Of a stretch of 64,000 nt of DNA, positions 19,043 through 31,200 are shown in pieces. The notes beneath the pieces were generated by a model. That model saw nothing but the letters and a program-made list of their open reading frames with translations, ran no database searches and was not told the origin of the DNA. The stretch comes from Oasisia sp. SBJ-2009. Its lineage: Eukaryota > Annelida > Polychaeta > Sabellida > Siboglinidae. Position 1 is the first letter of the stretch; the number at the start of each line of letters is the position of its first letter. The DNA lies in contig OZ024854.1 of assembly GCA_964017155.1 (NCBI GenBank), positions 68,916,754 to 68,980,753 on the forward strand, read 5' to 3'. Position numbers and translations under genes: made by a program.

Positions 19043-20767
19043 CATCATTTTAATGTGTCTTATCAATCGTATACAGTTCACAAATCTTATTACTGGCATT
19101 TTAATGTATAACTTAAGAAACATTTCCGTTTTTAATGTAATGTTTTAAACGGACAATAAAGTCTTTTGAATCTTCCAGCCATCTTTGGAACCAGACCAGC
19201 AATGGCTCACACGCCCATATTGCGTTGTTTAAAGCGAACTGTAAACATGCATACAACAACACGTAACAACGATTGCTGCTTAATTAAATGGTTTTTGTTC
19301 GTCTCCTTTTAGAGATATTTCGCAAAATAAAACCTGTACACTGTGATACGTTGTCCTGTTTGTGTATTTTTTACTTTTTATGTTTGGAGTCAACACCTGA
19401 CAGATAGTGGATTATATTGAGACGACATCGGAAATAAAATTCACGGCATTATAATAATATAACATAAGAATAGCCACACTTTCGAAAATAGTCAACTCAA
19501 CTATTTTGAGCAGGAGGCGTAGGGTCGGGCTGTTCACTCAAGCGAACGCCTGACCTAGGTTCCTTTTGATGCGTACGCGTGCTGCGACAATAAATTATAA
19601 ACGGTACGCTGTATACGTCGCTGCTGCTTCAAGCAATGGCCGTTCTCAAATTACATTTTGTGGTTTTGCTTAAAGCACGCTGGTTGCAAACCATTAACAC
19701 GACGACAGTTTGCGGCCACAGCTAGCACGGAACACCATGACAGAATTGACAGGTAGGGCGCCTGGAATGTTGTTATGTCATGGTAGCATCAATACACACG
19801 TGTAAACATATGTTCTGGCCGTTGAGTATTATTTTATAGCATTAGGTAGGCGTCGGAACATCATCCAGACGCCCATCCCTCGGCTGCCAGGGTAAACAAC
19901 TACAGCTGGTAGTGTTCCAAATATTCGGATGTGGCCTTTGCACAAAGGTCTGTACATTTTACAAATTTGAGCAGGTAAGCTTTTACCACGTGTACGCAAC
20001 GCTGTGCGGACTTTTTTTTACATTTGCTGCAGACCACGTCAGACGTTCCTAACTGATTCATGAATGATTTACAGAGCAATCGCTGAACGCTCAGCGACAG
20101 AATTCAAACTAACGATTAACGTTACACTAGTGGGCCATGTAGTCTGACAACGCAACGAAGTATTACATGGGGATGATATCTTAGTGGGCAGGCTTAGTTG
20201 TCAGAATGAGACTGCTACGAGTTAGGACTATATAAGCCAAATGCAATCAGGAGTGTGTGTTGTGCTCTGTATATGCCTACAAAAAGAACCTTCAATGCAA
20301 GAGTTTTCGCAACAGGTAATTGATCGCCCATAAGGTATTTTCAATATACGTATATATATTTACTTCCCAATTATATAGCAAATATAGCACTTATAGTGAG
20401 TGAACGATATTGTTCAAACGTTAACACCGCAGAAGGTCTAAGTGGACTGAAACACAAAAGTAGACAGCTCCAAGTGAACCCCCAGAGGCAGAGCTGTGTG
20501 GCACTCTTACGATCATGTATTTTATTAACCACGAGTATGCAAGCGCCATTTGGGACCCGTATATACACCCAAAAAATATAAAAGACCCGGAGAAAGTACA
20601 ACCCCAGGACATCGCGCGCAAGACTTGTAAAAGGTAATAACAATCTAGAAAGCAGTTAACTCTGACGACCCGTCCAGTTAACAACACGTGGCCACAGTAA
20701 ACGACATATTCAGGTACCAGCTAGAACTCAGGTATATGCTAACAGTGTTTTTAATAGAACTATAAGA

Positions 20768-23575
20768 ATTGGAAAGGGATACCCGAAACCCCCCAATCCT
20801 TAAGCCTCCCACTGCTTATACCTCCCCCATTCCATATACCTCCCGCCCTCCCCCACTCCTTATACCTCCCGCCCTCCCCCACTCCTTATACCTCCCGCCC
20901 TCCCCCACTCCTTATACCTCCCGCCCTCCCCCACTCCTTATACCTCCCGCCCCTCCCCCACTCCTTATACCTCCCGCCCCTCCCCCACTCCTTATGCCTC
21001 CCGCCCCTCCCCCACTCCTTATGCCTCCAGCCCCTCCCCCACTCCTTATGCCTCCCGCCCCTCCCCCACTCCTTAAACCTCCCCCCCTCCCCCCACTCCT
21101 TATGCCTCCCGCCCTTCCCCCACTCCTTAAACCTCCCGCCCCTCCCCCACTCTTTATACCTCCCGCCCCTCCCCCACTCCTTATACCTCCCCCCCCTCCC
21201 CCCACTCCTTATGCCTCCCGCCCCTCCCCCACTCCTTATACCTCCCCCCCTCCCCCCACTCCTTATACCTCCCGCCCCTCTCCCACTCCTTATATCTCCC
21301 GCCCCTCCCCCACTCCTTATACCTCCCGCCCCTCCCCCACTCCTTATATCTCCCGCCCCTCCCCCACTCCTTATACCTCCCGCCCCTCCCCCACTCCTTA
21401 TATCTCCCGCCCCTCTCCCACTCCTTATATCTCCCGCCCCTCCCCCACTCCTTATATCTCCCGCCCCTCTCCCACTCCTTATATCTCCCGCCCCTCCCCC
21501 ACTCCTTATACCTCCCGCCCCTCCCCCACTCCTTATATCTCCCGCCCCTCTCCCACTCCTTATATCTCCCGCCCCTCCCCCACTCCTTATACCTCCCGCC
21601 CCTCTCCCACTCCTTATATCTCCCGCCCCTCCCCCACTCCTTATATCTCCCGCCCCTCTCCCACTCCTTATATCTCCCGCCCCTCCCCCACTCCTTATAC
21701 CTCCCGCCCCTCCCCCACTCCTTATGCCTCCAGCCCCTCTCCCACTCCTTATATCTCCCGCCCCTCTCCCACTCCTTATATCTCCCGCCCCTCTTCCACT
21801 CCTTATATCTCTCGCCCCTCCCCCACTCCTTATATCCTCCCACTCCTTATACCTCCCGCCCCTCCCCCACTCCCTATACCCTCCCACTCCTTATACCTCC
21901 CGCCCCTCTCCCACTCCTTATATCTCCCGCCCCTCCCCCACTCCTTATACCTCCCGCCCCTCCCCCACTCCCTATACCCTCCCACTCCTTATACCTCCCG
22001 CCCCCGCCCACTCCTTATACCTCCCGCACCTCTCCCACTCCTTAAACCTCCCGCCCCTCCCCCACTCCTTAAACCTCCCGCCCCTCTCCCACTCCTTATA
22101 TCTCCCGCCCCTCTCCCACTCCTTATATCTCCCGCCCCTCCCCCACTCCTTATACCTCCCGCCCCTCTCCCACTCCTTATACCTCCCGCCCCTCTCCCAC
22201 TCCTTATATCTCCCGCCCCTCCCCCACTCCTTATACCCTCCCACTCCTTATACCTCCCGCCCCTCCCCCACTCCCTATACCCTCCCACTCCTTATACCTC
22301 CCGCCCCTCTCCCACTCCTTATATCTCCCGCCCCTCCCCCACTCCTTATACCTCCCGCCCCTCCCCCACTCCCTATACCCTCCCACTCCTTATACCTCCC
22401 GCCCCCGCCCACTCCTTATACCTCCCGCCCCTCTCCCACTCCTTAAACCTCCCGCCCCTCCCCCACTCCTTAAACCTCCCGCCCCTCTCCCACTCCTTAT
22501 ACCTCCCGCCCCTCTCCCACTCCTTATGCCTCCAGCCCCTCCCCCACTCCCTATACCCCCCCCCCCACTCCTTATACCTCCCGCCCCTCTCCCACTCCTT
22601 ATACCTCCCGCCCCTCTCCCACTCCTTATGCCTCCCGCCCCTCCCCCACTCCCTATACCCCCCCCACTCCTTATACCTCCCGCCCCTCCCCCACTCCTTA
22701 TACCTCCCGCCCCTCCCCCACTCCTTATACCTCCCGCCCCTCTCCCACTCCTTATACCTCCCGCCCCTCCCCCACTCCTTATACCTCCCGCCCCTCTCCC
22801 ACTCCTTATACCTCCCGCCCCTCCCCCACTCCTTATACCTCCCGCCCCTCTCCCACTCCTTATACCTCCCGCCCCTCCCCCACTCCTTATACCTCCCGCC
22901 CCTCCCCCACTCCTTATACCTCCCGCCCCTCCCCCACTCCTTATACCTCCCGCCCCTCCCCCACTCCTTATACCTCCCGCCCCTCCCCCACTCCTTATAC
23001 CTCCCGCCCCTCTCCCACTCCTTATACCTCCCGCCCCTCCCCCACTCCTTATACCTCCCGCCCCTCTCCCACTCCTTATACCTCCCGCCCCTCCCCCACT
23101 CCTTATACCTCCCGCCCCTCCCCCACTCCTTATACCTCCCGCCCCTCTCCCACTCCTTATACCTCCCGCCCCTCCCCCACTCCTTATACCTCCCGCCCCT
23201 CCCCCACTCCTTATACCTCCCGCCCCTCCCCCACTCCTTATACCTCCCGCCCCTCCCCCACTCCTTATACCTCCCGCCCCTCCCCCACTCCTTATACCTC
23301 CCGCCCCTCCCCCACTCCTTATACCTCCCGCCCCTCCCCCACTCCTTATACCTCCCGCCCCTCCCCCACTCCTTATACCTCCCGCCCTCCCCCACTCCTT
23401 ATACCTCCCGCCCCTCCCCCACTCCTTATATCTCCCGCCCTCCCCCACTCCTTATACCTCCCGCCCCTCTCCCACTCCTTATACCTCCCGCCCCTCCCCC
23501 ACTCCTTATACCTCCCGCCCCTCTCCCACTCCTTATACCTCCCGCCCCTCCCCCACTCCTTATATTTCTCGCCCC
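20768..23575 (+). repeat. 2.8-kb C-rich minisatellite, 27-bp unit, about 100 copies
   Basis: The unit is CCTCCCGCCCCTCCCCCACT plus CCTTATA. Variant positions include CTCTCCC for CTCCCCC, TATATCT for TATACCT, and TTAAACC for TTATACC. Units lacking part of the repeat mark a larger duplication: the odd segment CGCCCCCGCCC at 22000 recurs at 22401, about 401 bases later. The plus strand is almost wholly pyrimidine apart from the TTATA boxes. ORFs up to 953 residues on + and 352 on - are consequences of the 27-base period. Intramolecular triplex and, on the minus strand, G-quadruplex formation are plausible. Confidence 0.97.
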
Positions 23576-23722
23576 CACTTCTAGTTTTCGATCTCTCAAA
23601 GTTAGGTGCCTACTTAATGTACTTCAATGATTCAGCCTTCTAGTAGACATTATTGCGAAAGGAAATCTGAATACAGTTAGAATCTAGGAGAAATACTGTT
23701 GTGCTATGCATTCAAAAGAATG

Positions 23723-23832
<110 letters not shown>

Positions 23833-24149
23833 CGAGCTAGCATGTGTTTGTATGTTATGTTAAAGTTTTTATCCTATAGGCTATATTATAGACTGTTTGT
23901 CTGTCGAGCATCACACTGCCCGGGGACCCAATGACACGAAGCTAGACCTGTATATTTTCCTAATACTTCAGCTATGCCGACCGCGCTGCGTCACGGATTA
24001 GGTTCACGGAATATGAGGTAAACATGTATATTAGGAGTTGTACCACAGGCTTGAAACACACGCCCGGCGCATGTTTTGCATGTCGTCACGGAGGAATATT
24101 GCTCAGAGTCTGATTGCGGGCATACAATTAAATAGTACAGGTGTAGTCT

Positions 24150-24460
24150 ATCCCCAATTAACGCCTGCTTCCTTCCCGCCGCCGGTGAGCCGCGGTCGGT
24201 GGGGTGATGCCACGCACTGGGGGCAGGGTCCGACCACGCGGGAGGTGTGGAGATGTTTCTCGCGATTGCTCGGCACGTGGTGGTGCAGACATCATGACAC
24301 ACCCGGCGTCAGTGTCAGAGGGAGGGGAAGTGACAGAGTGTCGGAGTAGAAGCATGGCTACCCGGGCTGGTCGACACGACGAAGGTAGGCGCTACGACTG
24401 CCTGTGTCCTGGACGAGTCTCAGGCTCAGCCTCAGCCTCAGCCATTGGTGAGATGCTCAT
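24150..24460. promoter_or_regulatory. CpG-rich stretch, candidate promoter of the SLC35A gene
   Basis: Clearly higher G+C and CpG than the surroundings (GCCGCCGGTGAGCCGCGG near 24178, CCGGCGTC near 24303), with no TATA box seen. It ends in a short ATG-containing ORF followed by a splice donor. A promoter reading is inference from composition and position. Confidence 0.4.
24354..24384 (+). CDS. Candidate upstream first coding exon of SLC35A
   Basis: ATGGCTACCCGGGCTGGTCG opens MATRAGRHDE and stops at the donor GAAG|GTAGGC, phase 1. It would join in frame to the candidate exon at 27469 (giving DE-VETAES) or straight to the transporter exon at 36330. Support is phase match, strand, order and CpG context only; the sequence itself is not conserved enough to recognise. 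Confidence 0.4.
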
Positions 24461-24598
24461 GCTGGCCTCTGACCTAGTTCCACGTCGGCGTGGTTACCGG
24501 ACATGTGCGAACAGATGCCTCATTCGGTCACATGCGTAAACCTCGTCTGACTCGCGGTGTGCGTGCGTGTGCGCGTGCGCGTGCACGTGCACGTGTAC

Positions 24599-24687
<89 letters not shown>

Positions 24688-25101
24688 AGTGTGTGTACGG
24701 TGCGTGTGGGTGTGCGTGTGTTGTTGTTGTGGTGGTGGTGGTGGTGTATGTGAGTGAGTGAGTGAGTGAGTGAGTGAGTGAGTGAGTGAGTGAGTGAGTG
24801 AGTGAGTGAGTGAGTGAGTGAGTGAGTGAGTGAGTGAGTGAGTGAGTGAGTGAGTGAGTGAGTGAGTGAGTGAGTGAGTGAGTGAGTGAGTGAGTGAGTG
24901 AGTGAGTGAGTGAGTGAGTGAGTGAGTGAGTGAGTGAGTGAGTGAGTGAGTGAGTGAGTGAGTGAGTGAGTGAGTGAGTGAGTGAGTGAGTGAGTGAGTG
25001 AGTGAGTGAGTGAGTGAGTGAGTGAGTGAGTGAGTGAGTGAGTGAGTGAGTGAGTGAGTGAGTGAGTGAGTGAGTGAGTGAGTGAGTGAGTGAGTGAGTG
25101 A

Positions 25102-25141
<40 letters not shown>

Positions 25142-25359
25142 AGTGTGTGTACAGTGTGTGTACAGTGTGTGTACAGTGTGTGTACAGTGTGTGTACAGTG
25201 TGTGTACAGTGTGTGTACAGTGTGTGTGTGTGTGTGTACAGTGTGGGTGTGTACAGTGTGTATGTACAGTGTGTGTACAGTGTGTGTGTACAGTGTGTGT
25301 GTACAGTGTGTGTGTACAGTGTGTGTGTACAGTGTGTGTGTGTGTACAGTGTGTGTGTA

Positions 25360-25393
<34 letters not shown>

Positions 25394-25418
25394 AGTGTGT
25401 GTGTACAGTGTGTGTGTA

Positions 25419-25490
<72 letters not shown>

Positions 25491-25795
25491 ACAGTGTGTG
25501 TGTGTGTGTGTGTGTGTACAGTGTATGTACAGTGTATGTACGGTGTATGTACGGTGTGTACGGTGTGTGTGTGTGTGTGTGCGTGCGCATGCGTGCGCGT
25601 GTCACGGTGTATGTACAGTGTGTACAGACAGTGTGTACAGACAGTGTGTACAGACAGTGTGTACAGACAGTGTGTACAGACAGTGTGTACAGACAGTGTG
25701 TACATACAGTGTGTACAGACAGTGTGTACAGACAGTGTGTGTGTACGGTGTGTGTGTACAGTGTGTGTACGATGTGTGTGTGTGTGTGCGTGCGC
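24599..25795. repeat. Compound (TG)n-(TGAG)n-(TGTACAG)n satellite, 1.2 kb
   Basis: A (TG)n block (24599-24687), GTG-rich linker, a pure TGAG run (about 24751-25107, about 89 copies), then GTGTGTACAGT units of varying length, (TG)n again, and a GTGTACAGACA block (25612-25735). His/Thr/Ser and Cys/Val repeat ORFs on both strands are artefacts. It lies just after the candidate exon at 24354. Confidence 0.96.
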
Positions 25796-25998
25796 GTGTG
25801 TGTGGGCGTTTGTCAGATAATGCTAGAGGAGACTGTAGACAATAGTAAGCACAGCACAACAAATTTCTCCAGCCACAGACTATGGGACCTAGGCTATATG
25901 GTCATCTCCAGTCTTCTTTCCATTCTGCCATCCCCTTGTAGAACAGACCGACACCTCCAGGGCCAACATGCCGGGCCATGGCCTCGCAGCCTTCGACA

Positions 25999-26305
25999 CC
26001 GGTGTGGTGGTCCCAGATTCGGCTAAGCGCATACATCGTATGCGCGCGCAAGCACAGTCCCGCTTTTATATGTTCTGACGTAGCATTATTGACATACGTC
26101 ACGCCCGGACCGCGTTTCCTCAAAACGCTTACCTTGCATGCATTTTTATTAAAAACTTGCGAATAACAATCATATTGGAACACTTTATGTATTGCTGTGC
26201 TAGTAACAATGACAAATCCTGGCCTGCTACCGTTGCGGTCCCATATTCGGCGATTCTCGTTCCGGTCGAATATGGGACCGGCCGAATCTGAGACTACGAC
26301 ACCGG
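25999..26305. mobile_element. Small TIR element, about 307 bp
   Basis: The left end CCGGTGTGGTGGTCCCAGAT and the right end read inward CCGGTGTCGTAGTCTCAGAT continue to TCGGC, matching at 22 of 25 bases. An inner palindrome (GGTCCCATATTCG near 26238 against CGAATATGGGACC ending at 26280) flanks a 17-base loop. No target duplication was clear. A 168-codon minus-strand ORF crosses it and is considered spurious. Confidence 0.6.
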
Positions 26306-27045
26306 AATTTAGAATTGTGTAACAAAACAATATATCCGCCTCTTTCAAAAACAGTTGTGTTTTTTCCGTAGTAAGGAATAGGCCTCTAGTGCAGCCCACG
26401 TCTTCCACTTCCCTTTCGTTTCCAACTCACATCAGGACACGTCTTCGTGATCTATTGTCGCGGGAGCCTATGGTTCTGCCCCGGGTATTCTGAATGAGTG
26501 ACTGCGGCGCTGTCGCAGTGTTTTCAACAGTGCGACTTTATCTCGTCTCTCTTGGACGACGCAGGCCACGTTATGTGAACGAAATTTTAATTGTCTACAT
26601 TTTGAAATGGAAACTGACAGGTGGGTTCGAACCCCAAATCCCTAATCGTAGTTGGGTTTTTTCGTGCGACGCGTAATTTCACCGTACTGTCCTCCGTCGG
26701 CCTCGAGTGACGTCACTCCGTGGTTCTGGCTCTTATTTCAAGTAAACGTCCCACGTTCGTGTGTCTCCCGTCACTTTCTGGGAGACTGAGTGCACATAGT
26801 TAGAAACATGCGTCAACTGATTACGAACATGTGCGACACAGGAGACGCAACGGGTGAACGAGGGTTACAGCCGGTGCCCCGGGGCCAGTCATGTGTCGAC
26901 AGTAGGTATGACCGTATGAGGCCCTTGTGGGGTTAAGTCAACGCCTGATGGTAGATAGGAAGCCTTATAGCTATACATCTAGTCGGCTTCGTCGTGGAAC
27001 GTTGTACAATGACGTAAACTGTTAAACTTGTCACAGCACTTTGTG

Positions 27046-27330
27046 GTAATGTGTATGAACGATTGAGTGAACGTGTGTCTGTAGTCTGTAGCCACACGTC
27101 TGTAACCATTCGTCAACACCGTGTGTGTCTATATACATACGTCAACACACTGGACATGTGTCTAAAGTCGTACGTCAACACAGTGGACGTACGTGTGTCT
27201 ATAGTCGTACGTCAGGACTGTCGACGTACGTACACGTGTGTCTATATCCATATGCCAACACAATGTACGTCAACACAGTGTTCGTGTGTATATAGCCATA
27301 CGGTAACACTGGTGACGTATGGGTACAAAC
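27046..27330 (+). repeat. Degenerate ~40-bp repeat rich in TACGTCAACACAGTG
   Basis: Five to seven diverged units with the core CGTACGTCAACAC and the phrase GTGTGTCTATA. The units differ more than in other arrays here, so this is an older tandem array. Confidence 0.7.
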
Positions 27331-27468
27331 GTAGTCTATGTTCACTGCGTTACCGTAAGGCTATTGAAACGGTGAACTTTTGTTGAGGGTCATTTATTTT
27401 TGGCCCGTCCAGACCGAAAGCTACGCATACATGTAGGCCTATGCTAATGACACAGTGTCTCTTTTCAG

Positions 27469-27531
27469 TTGAAACGGCTGAATCTGAAACCAAGTTGACG
27501 ACTACGGCTACATCTACGCTGGGGGACACAG
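27469..27531 (+). CDS. Candidate second 5' exon of SLC35A
   Basis: The acceptor GTCTCTTTTCAG ends at 27468 and the donor ACAG|GTTGGT follows 27531. It is 63 bases, phase 1 in and phase 1 out, and reads (V)ETAESETKLTTTATSTLGDT(G). It joins the exon at 24354 upstream and 36330 downstream without frame change. The donor is weak and the sequence low-complexity, so this could be chance. Confidence 0.35.
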
Positions 27532-28161
27532 GTTGGTTATTTTTGTTAAATAATAGTTTTGTATTTTGTAGCGACAAACGATATTGTCAGCATATATGCA
27601 GTCGACGTCGTACAGTAGCAAATACAGACTGCTCCCTCCGAAAAAACATCGCTATTATAATTTATGTGTGACGTTTATTCATTTGGCGAATAACAATATG
27701 TTCATTTATTGAATGACACTGCGTTTTTTTGTATGTACCTATGCATGAAAATGCAGTTTATCATCTATCTATCATCTGTTACGGGAGCGTAAGCGACCTA
27801 CTGACAGAACAACGCATGCGCATGCGACCCGGCGATGTTAATGGGAGAGAAGCGTGGAATCTGACGTGACAGCAACAAGGCGATAGTAATGTTGCGACCA
27901 CTGTTAGTGCGATTAAGATTAGGTACATACACTTCTAAAATAATAACTAGCATGTAGTATGAACAACTAAGAAAAACTGTCTTGTTGTAGGCGACCAGGG
28001 TTTGAAGTTTGGCCGACTTTAATAGGTTGAATCTGATTCTAGTCAAGTCACCGATCAACGTCATAGACAGAAATTGACACGCATCAATTGACGTATTCTT
28101 TGCATCTAAACCGGTTCAGTGAGTCGGTATTTTGGAACCCGGCTGTGGGACTATACTAGAT

Positions 28162-28267
28162 ATGGTTTCGCCGGATACAAACAGGCTTATTGAGCGGGAT
28201 GTCGAGAAGTCCGGCACTGACGAAAACGAATTTGTCCCAAACGGAGACAAGCCAGAAACTGGCGCAG
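28162..28267 (+). CDS. Candidate first coding exon of SLC35A
   Basis: ATG at 28162 opens MVSPDTNRLIERDVEKSGTD, then ENEFVPNGDKPETGA, and a donor GCAG|GTAAAT at phase 1. It joins the exon at 36330 to give GAG-SSLKYISL, so the cytosolic N-terminal tail runs straight into the first membrane helix, as expected for SLC35A2/A3. The tail is acidic and polar. It has no stop problem and a good donor. It competes with the 24354 + 27469 pair as alternative 5' ends. Confidence 0.5.
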
Positions 28268-31200
28268 GTAAATCAATAATATTGTAATTAATAATTAACT
28301 GTTTCAGTCAGGTACTAGCCAAATTTGTGCAGACGTACAAGTGCCACACTTTTTTTAGACTTGAAGATATATATACTTCTAGTCTAGATAAAAAAATCGC
28401 TCCCTTAACCAACATAATGATTGCCTCCAAGACCAAGATATCTAGGTAATCTAGAATATCAAATTCCCCACATCAAAAATAGATATTCCAGCAATTTGTA
28501 ACTTAAATTTAATGGCTTCGTAAATTTAATGACGTCATAAAATAAACGTAGTTATCAAAATGATAATAAAACACTATTTCAATGCTAGACAAAATTGTGC
28601 TAGCGTACAAGAAGTACCAAACCATTTAAAACCCATTTATGCCCTTGATGTTCAAATATTACTTACAAAATGATTCTCTTTCTGAAAGAGATAATCTTTT
28701 ATTTTGTTCCAGAGTTATAATGTCAGATAACACACCATACTTTCACTGATGTAGTCCCTTAGACACAGCCAACACGTTTTGCATGTTAAGCATACACATT
28801 TCAATTTTAAACTTCCGGTTTATTTTCATCATCAAGCTAACACAAAACTAAGCATAATTGTTCAAACTAGCAGTCGAACACCTTCGATTTGTAATGATTT
28901 ATTTTATCGGTGTATGTAAAAAGATGTCATGGACATCAGCCAGTGGCAGTAGACATTTGAAAACGAGATCGGCTGCTTAGCATCAGTTTCTTGGCAAAAC
29001 AGGTGATCAGTGCAGTTGGCTCTGTGGAAATGAAATGATTAATACCACATGGGGAAATTCATTTTGAATGTTAGAATGTAAAATTAAAGGTGTATTTTAT
29101 AGTATAAAAATAAAATAGATCAGTAGTATAAATAATAATTTTTAAAGTCACTTCCAGTAGTCGCAAGGGCAAATACCCTATTTGGGATTTTATGTTTGGA
29201 ACCCTAGCAACCCTTAAAATAGGGGCACATCTGTGAAATTCTATCAAATTTTTAATTACTCACCTGGGAAGATTTATGGATTTTGGTTGATTTGGCATGG
29301 AATGACAAATATTTATGCATGTAACATTCAAATATCAATTCAGTGAACTACACATTTTCTGAAAGGATAGATACTTTTCCAAAAAATATTCAAAACATTT
29401 ACTCAGATGACACAACATAACTTACTTTCACTAATATAACCACTAAAACTGTCACTCAACGTGTTTTGCGTGGTCAGCATATGAATGTCATTTTTTTATA
29501 TAACCTTTTTTATTTTCACCATTAAATTAATGCAAAACTAACGTAAACAAAATTATCCAAATTCCTCCCTTTTTATGATTTATCTTAAAAATCTGTCCAG
29601 GTCCCCAGCCAATCTCAGTATACAACCCAATACAGTACATTGTAGTTGACATTTGAAAATGATATGAACCATGAAATCTGGCGGACCCGTCCAAAAACGC
29701 AGCTTTCTCTAATTTTACCTGTCCAAATGACAGGCCCTGCAGTTGGCTGCCTCACAGGCCCTGCAGTTGGCTGCCTCACAGGCTGGGCCTTATGCAGGAT
29801 AAACATTTTGCCAGTCACACTTTTTTTGGTGGACTTTGGTGGAATATTAATTTGTATATATTATATACAAATACAAGCCAGTTGAGATTAGCTTTATGAC
29901 CTGAAATACAGTAGAGACACATGCCACTCATTTTCAAAGCATAACATGTAAAGTGCTGAACATTGTTAATGCAATGGATATATGCGCTATATAAAATAAA
30001 TCGTGGCAGGTGGTTCATAAAACAGTTGAAGTAATAATATAACTCTATAATAACACTTATACCAGCACTTGGGCATGTCTACAAGCCTTGAATCATTTGT
30101 GACCCATTAACATTGGCATTTGGTGTAGACCAGTGTACTAAGTATCAGGGCTTTATGCAGGATAAAATTATTGCCAGTCACACATGTTTTGGTGGACACG
30201 TGGATGTTAACTGTTAAGCTAGTTTATGAACTTACAGATGTGCCGATGACCTGAAATGGGCTACAAACACACATATATATATATGACACCATTTACACTC
30301 ACTTTCAAGGCATAACTAACAATATCTATGGTTTTGGAAGACCTTTTTTCTTCTTCTTTTTTGCTCCTTCATTTTTTTACCCGTCCTGGCCGTCCACCCA
30401 TATTTCTGCCTGTATATATTTGTTTTTACCCATCCTAATGACGGGTGGACGGGTCTCTACATAAAGCTATGCTAAGTATTATTTAAATACTCTACATACA
30501 TTCAACTATTACTGTTGACAGTGTTATCAAGCGTTACCATAGCTTTATGCAGAGACCTATCCACCAATCACTTGGACAGGTAAAACCCATTGTGGACAGG
30601 TAGAAATATCCGTGGACAGGTAAAACATGAAGGAACAGTCTTCAGAAATTGTAGATAAAGAGTCATGTCTTGAAAATGGGTGTTTGTACATTATAAAACA
30701 CATCTCAGCTGGCATACATGTCAGGTAACATCCATGTGTCCACCCAAAAAATATGTGACTGGCAAATTGTTATCCTGCATAAAGCCCTGAATGTTACCAT
30801 AGCAACCAAGCGACATTTCCGTCTTTTGAGTGTCTGAGGTGTCAGGAAAAACTCAGGATATCATTTCTCAATGTAACTGTCTGGCTTACACTTGAAAGTT
30901 GTTCACTGCTCAGTGCCTGCTGTGACTAAGTTGTATATTGACTGTGCTGGCATGTGGTTGTGCTGTGTGTCATTCATTCCCTAGCTATGTCAGTGAAGCA
31001 GTTTTTTTTAAAGCTGTAGTGCGAGTAACAATTGAGGCAATTTGTTTTATGTAATACTACTTCCTTTTAGGCACCCGAACCTATCCACCCATCAGTAAAC
31101 CTGACATTGTGAACGGTTAGAAATAACACAGGATATGAGATGGATGGTAACAAAATGAAGGAGCATAACAAATCTTCCAAAATCATAGATATTATAACTA

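Noticed and set aside
19738..19753. ATG followed by ACAG|GTAGGG, a possible first exon on +
   Set aside because: Six codons only, no partner exon found with matching phase that I could support.
20769..23630. 953-codon Pro/Leu/Ser-rich ORF and reverse-strand Gly/Arg ORFs
   Set aside because: The 27-bp satellite period keeps every frame open; several frames on both strands are equally long, with no conserved ends.
24494..25845. Long His/Thr/Ser and Cys/Val repeat ORFs
   Set aside because: Direct translation of (TG)n and (TGAG)n microsatellites in both directions.
25902..26408. 168-codon minus-strand ORF
   Set aside because: It runs through a small TIR element and has no recognisable domain; codons within the palindromic ends mirror each other.
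26560..26640. Possible tRNA gene (GGGTTCGAACCCC B-box-like string at 26623)
   Set aside because: No matching A box, acceptor stem or cloverleaf in the preceding 75 bases.
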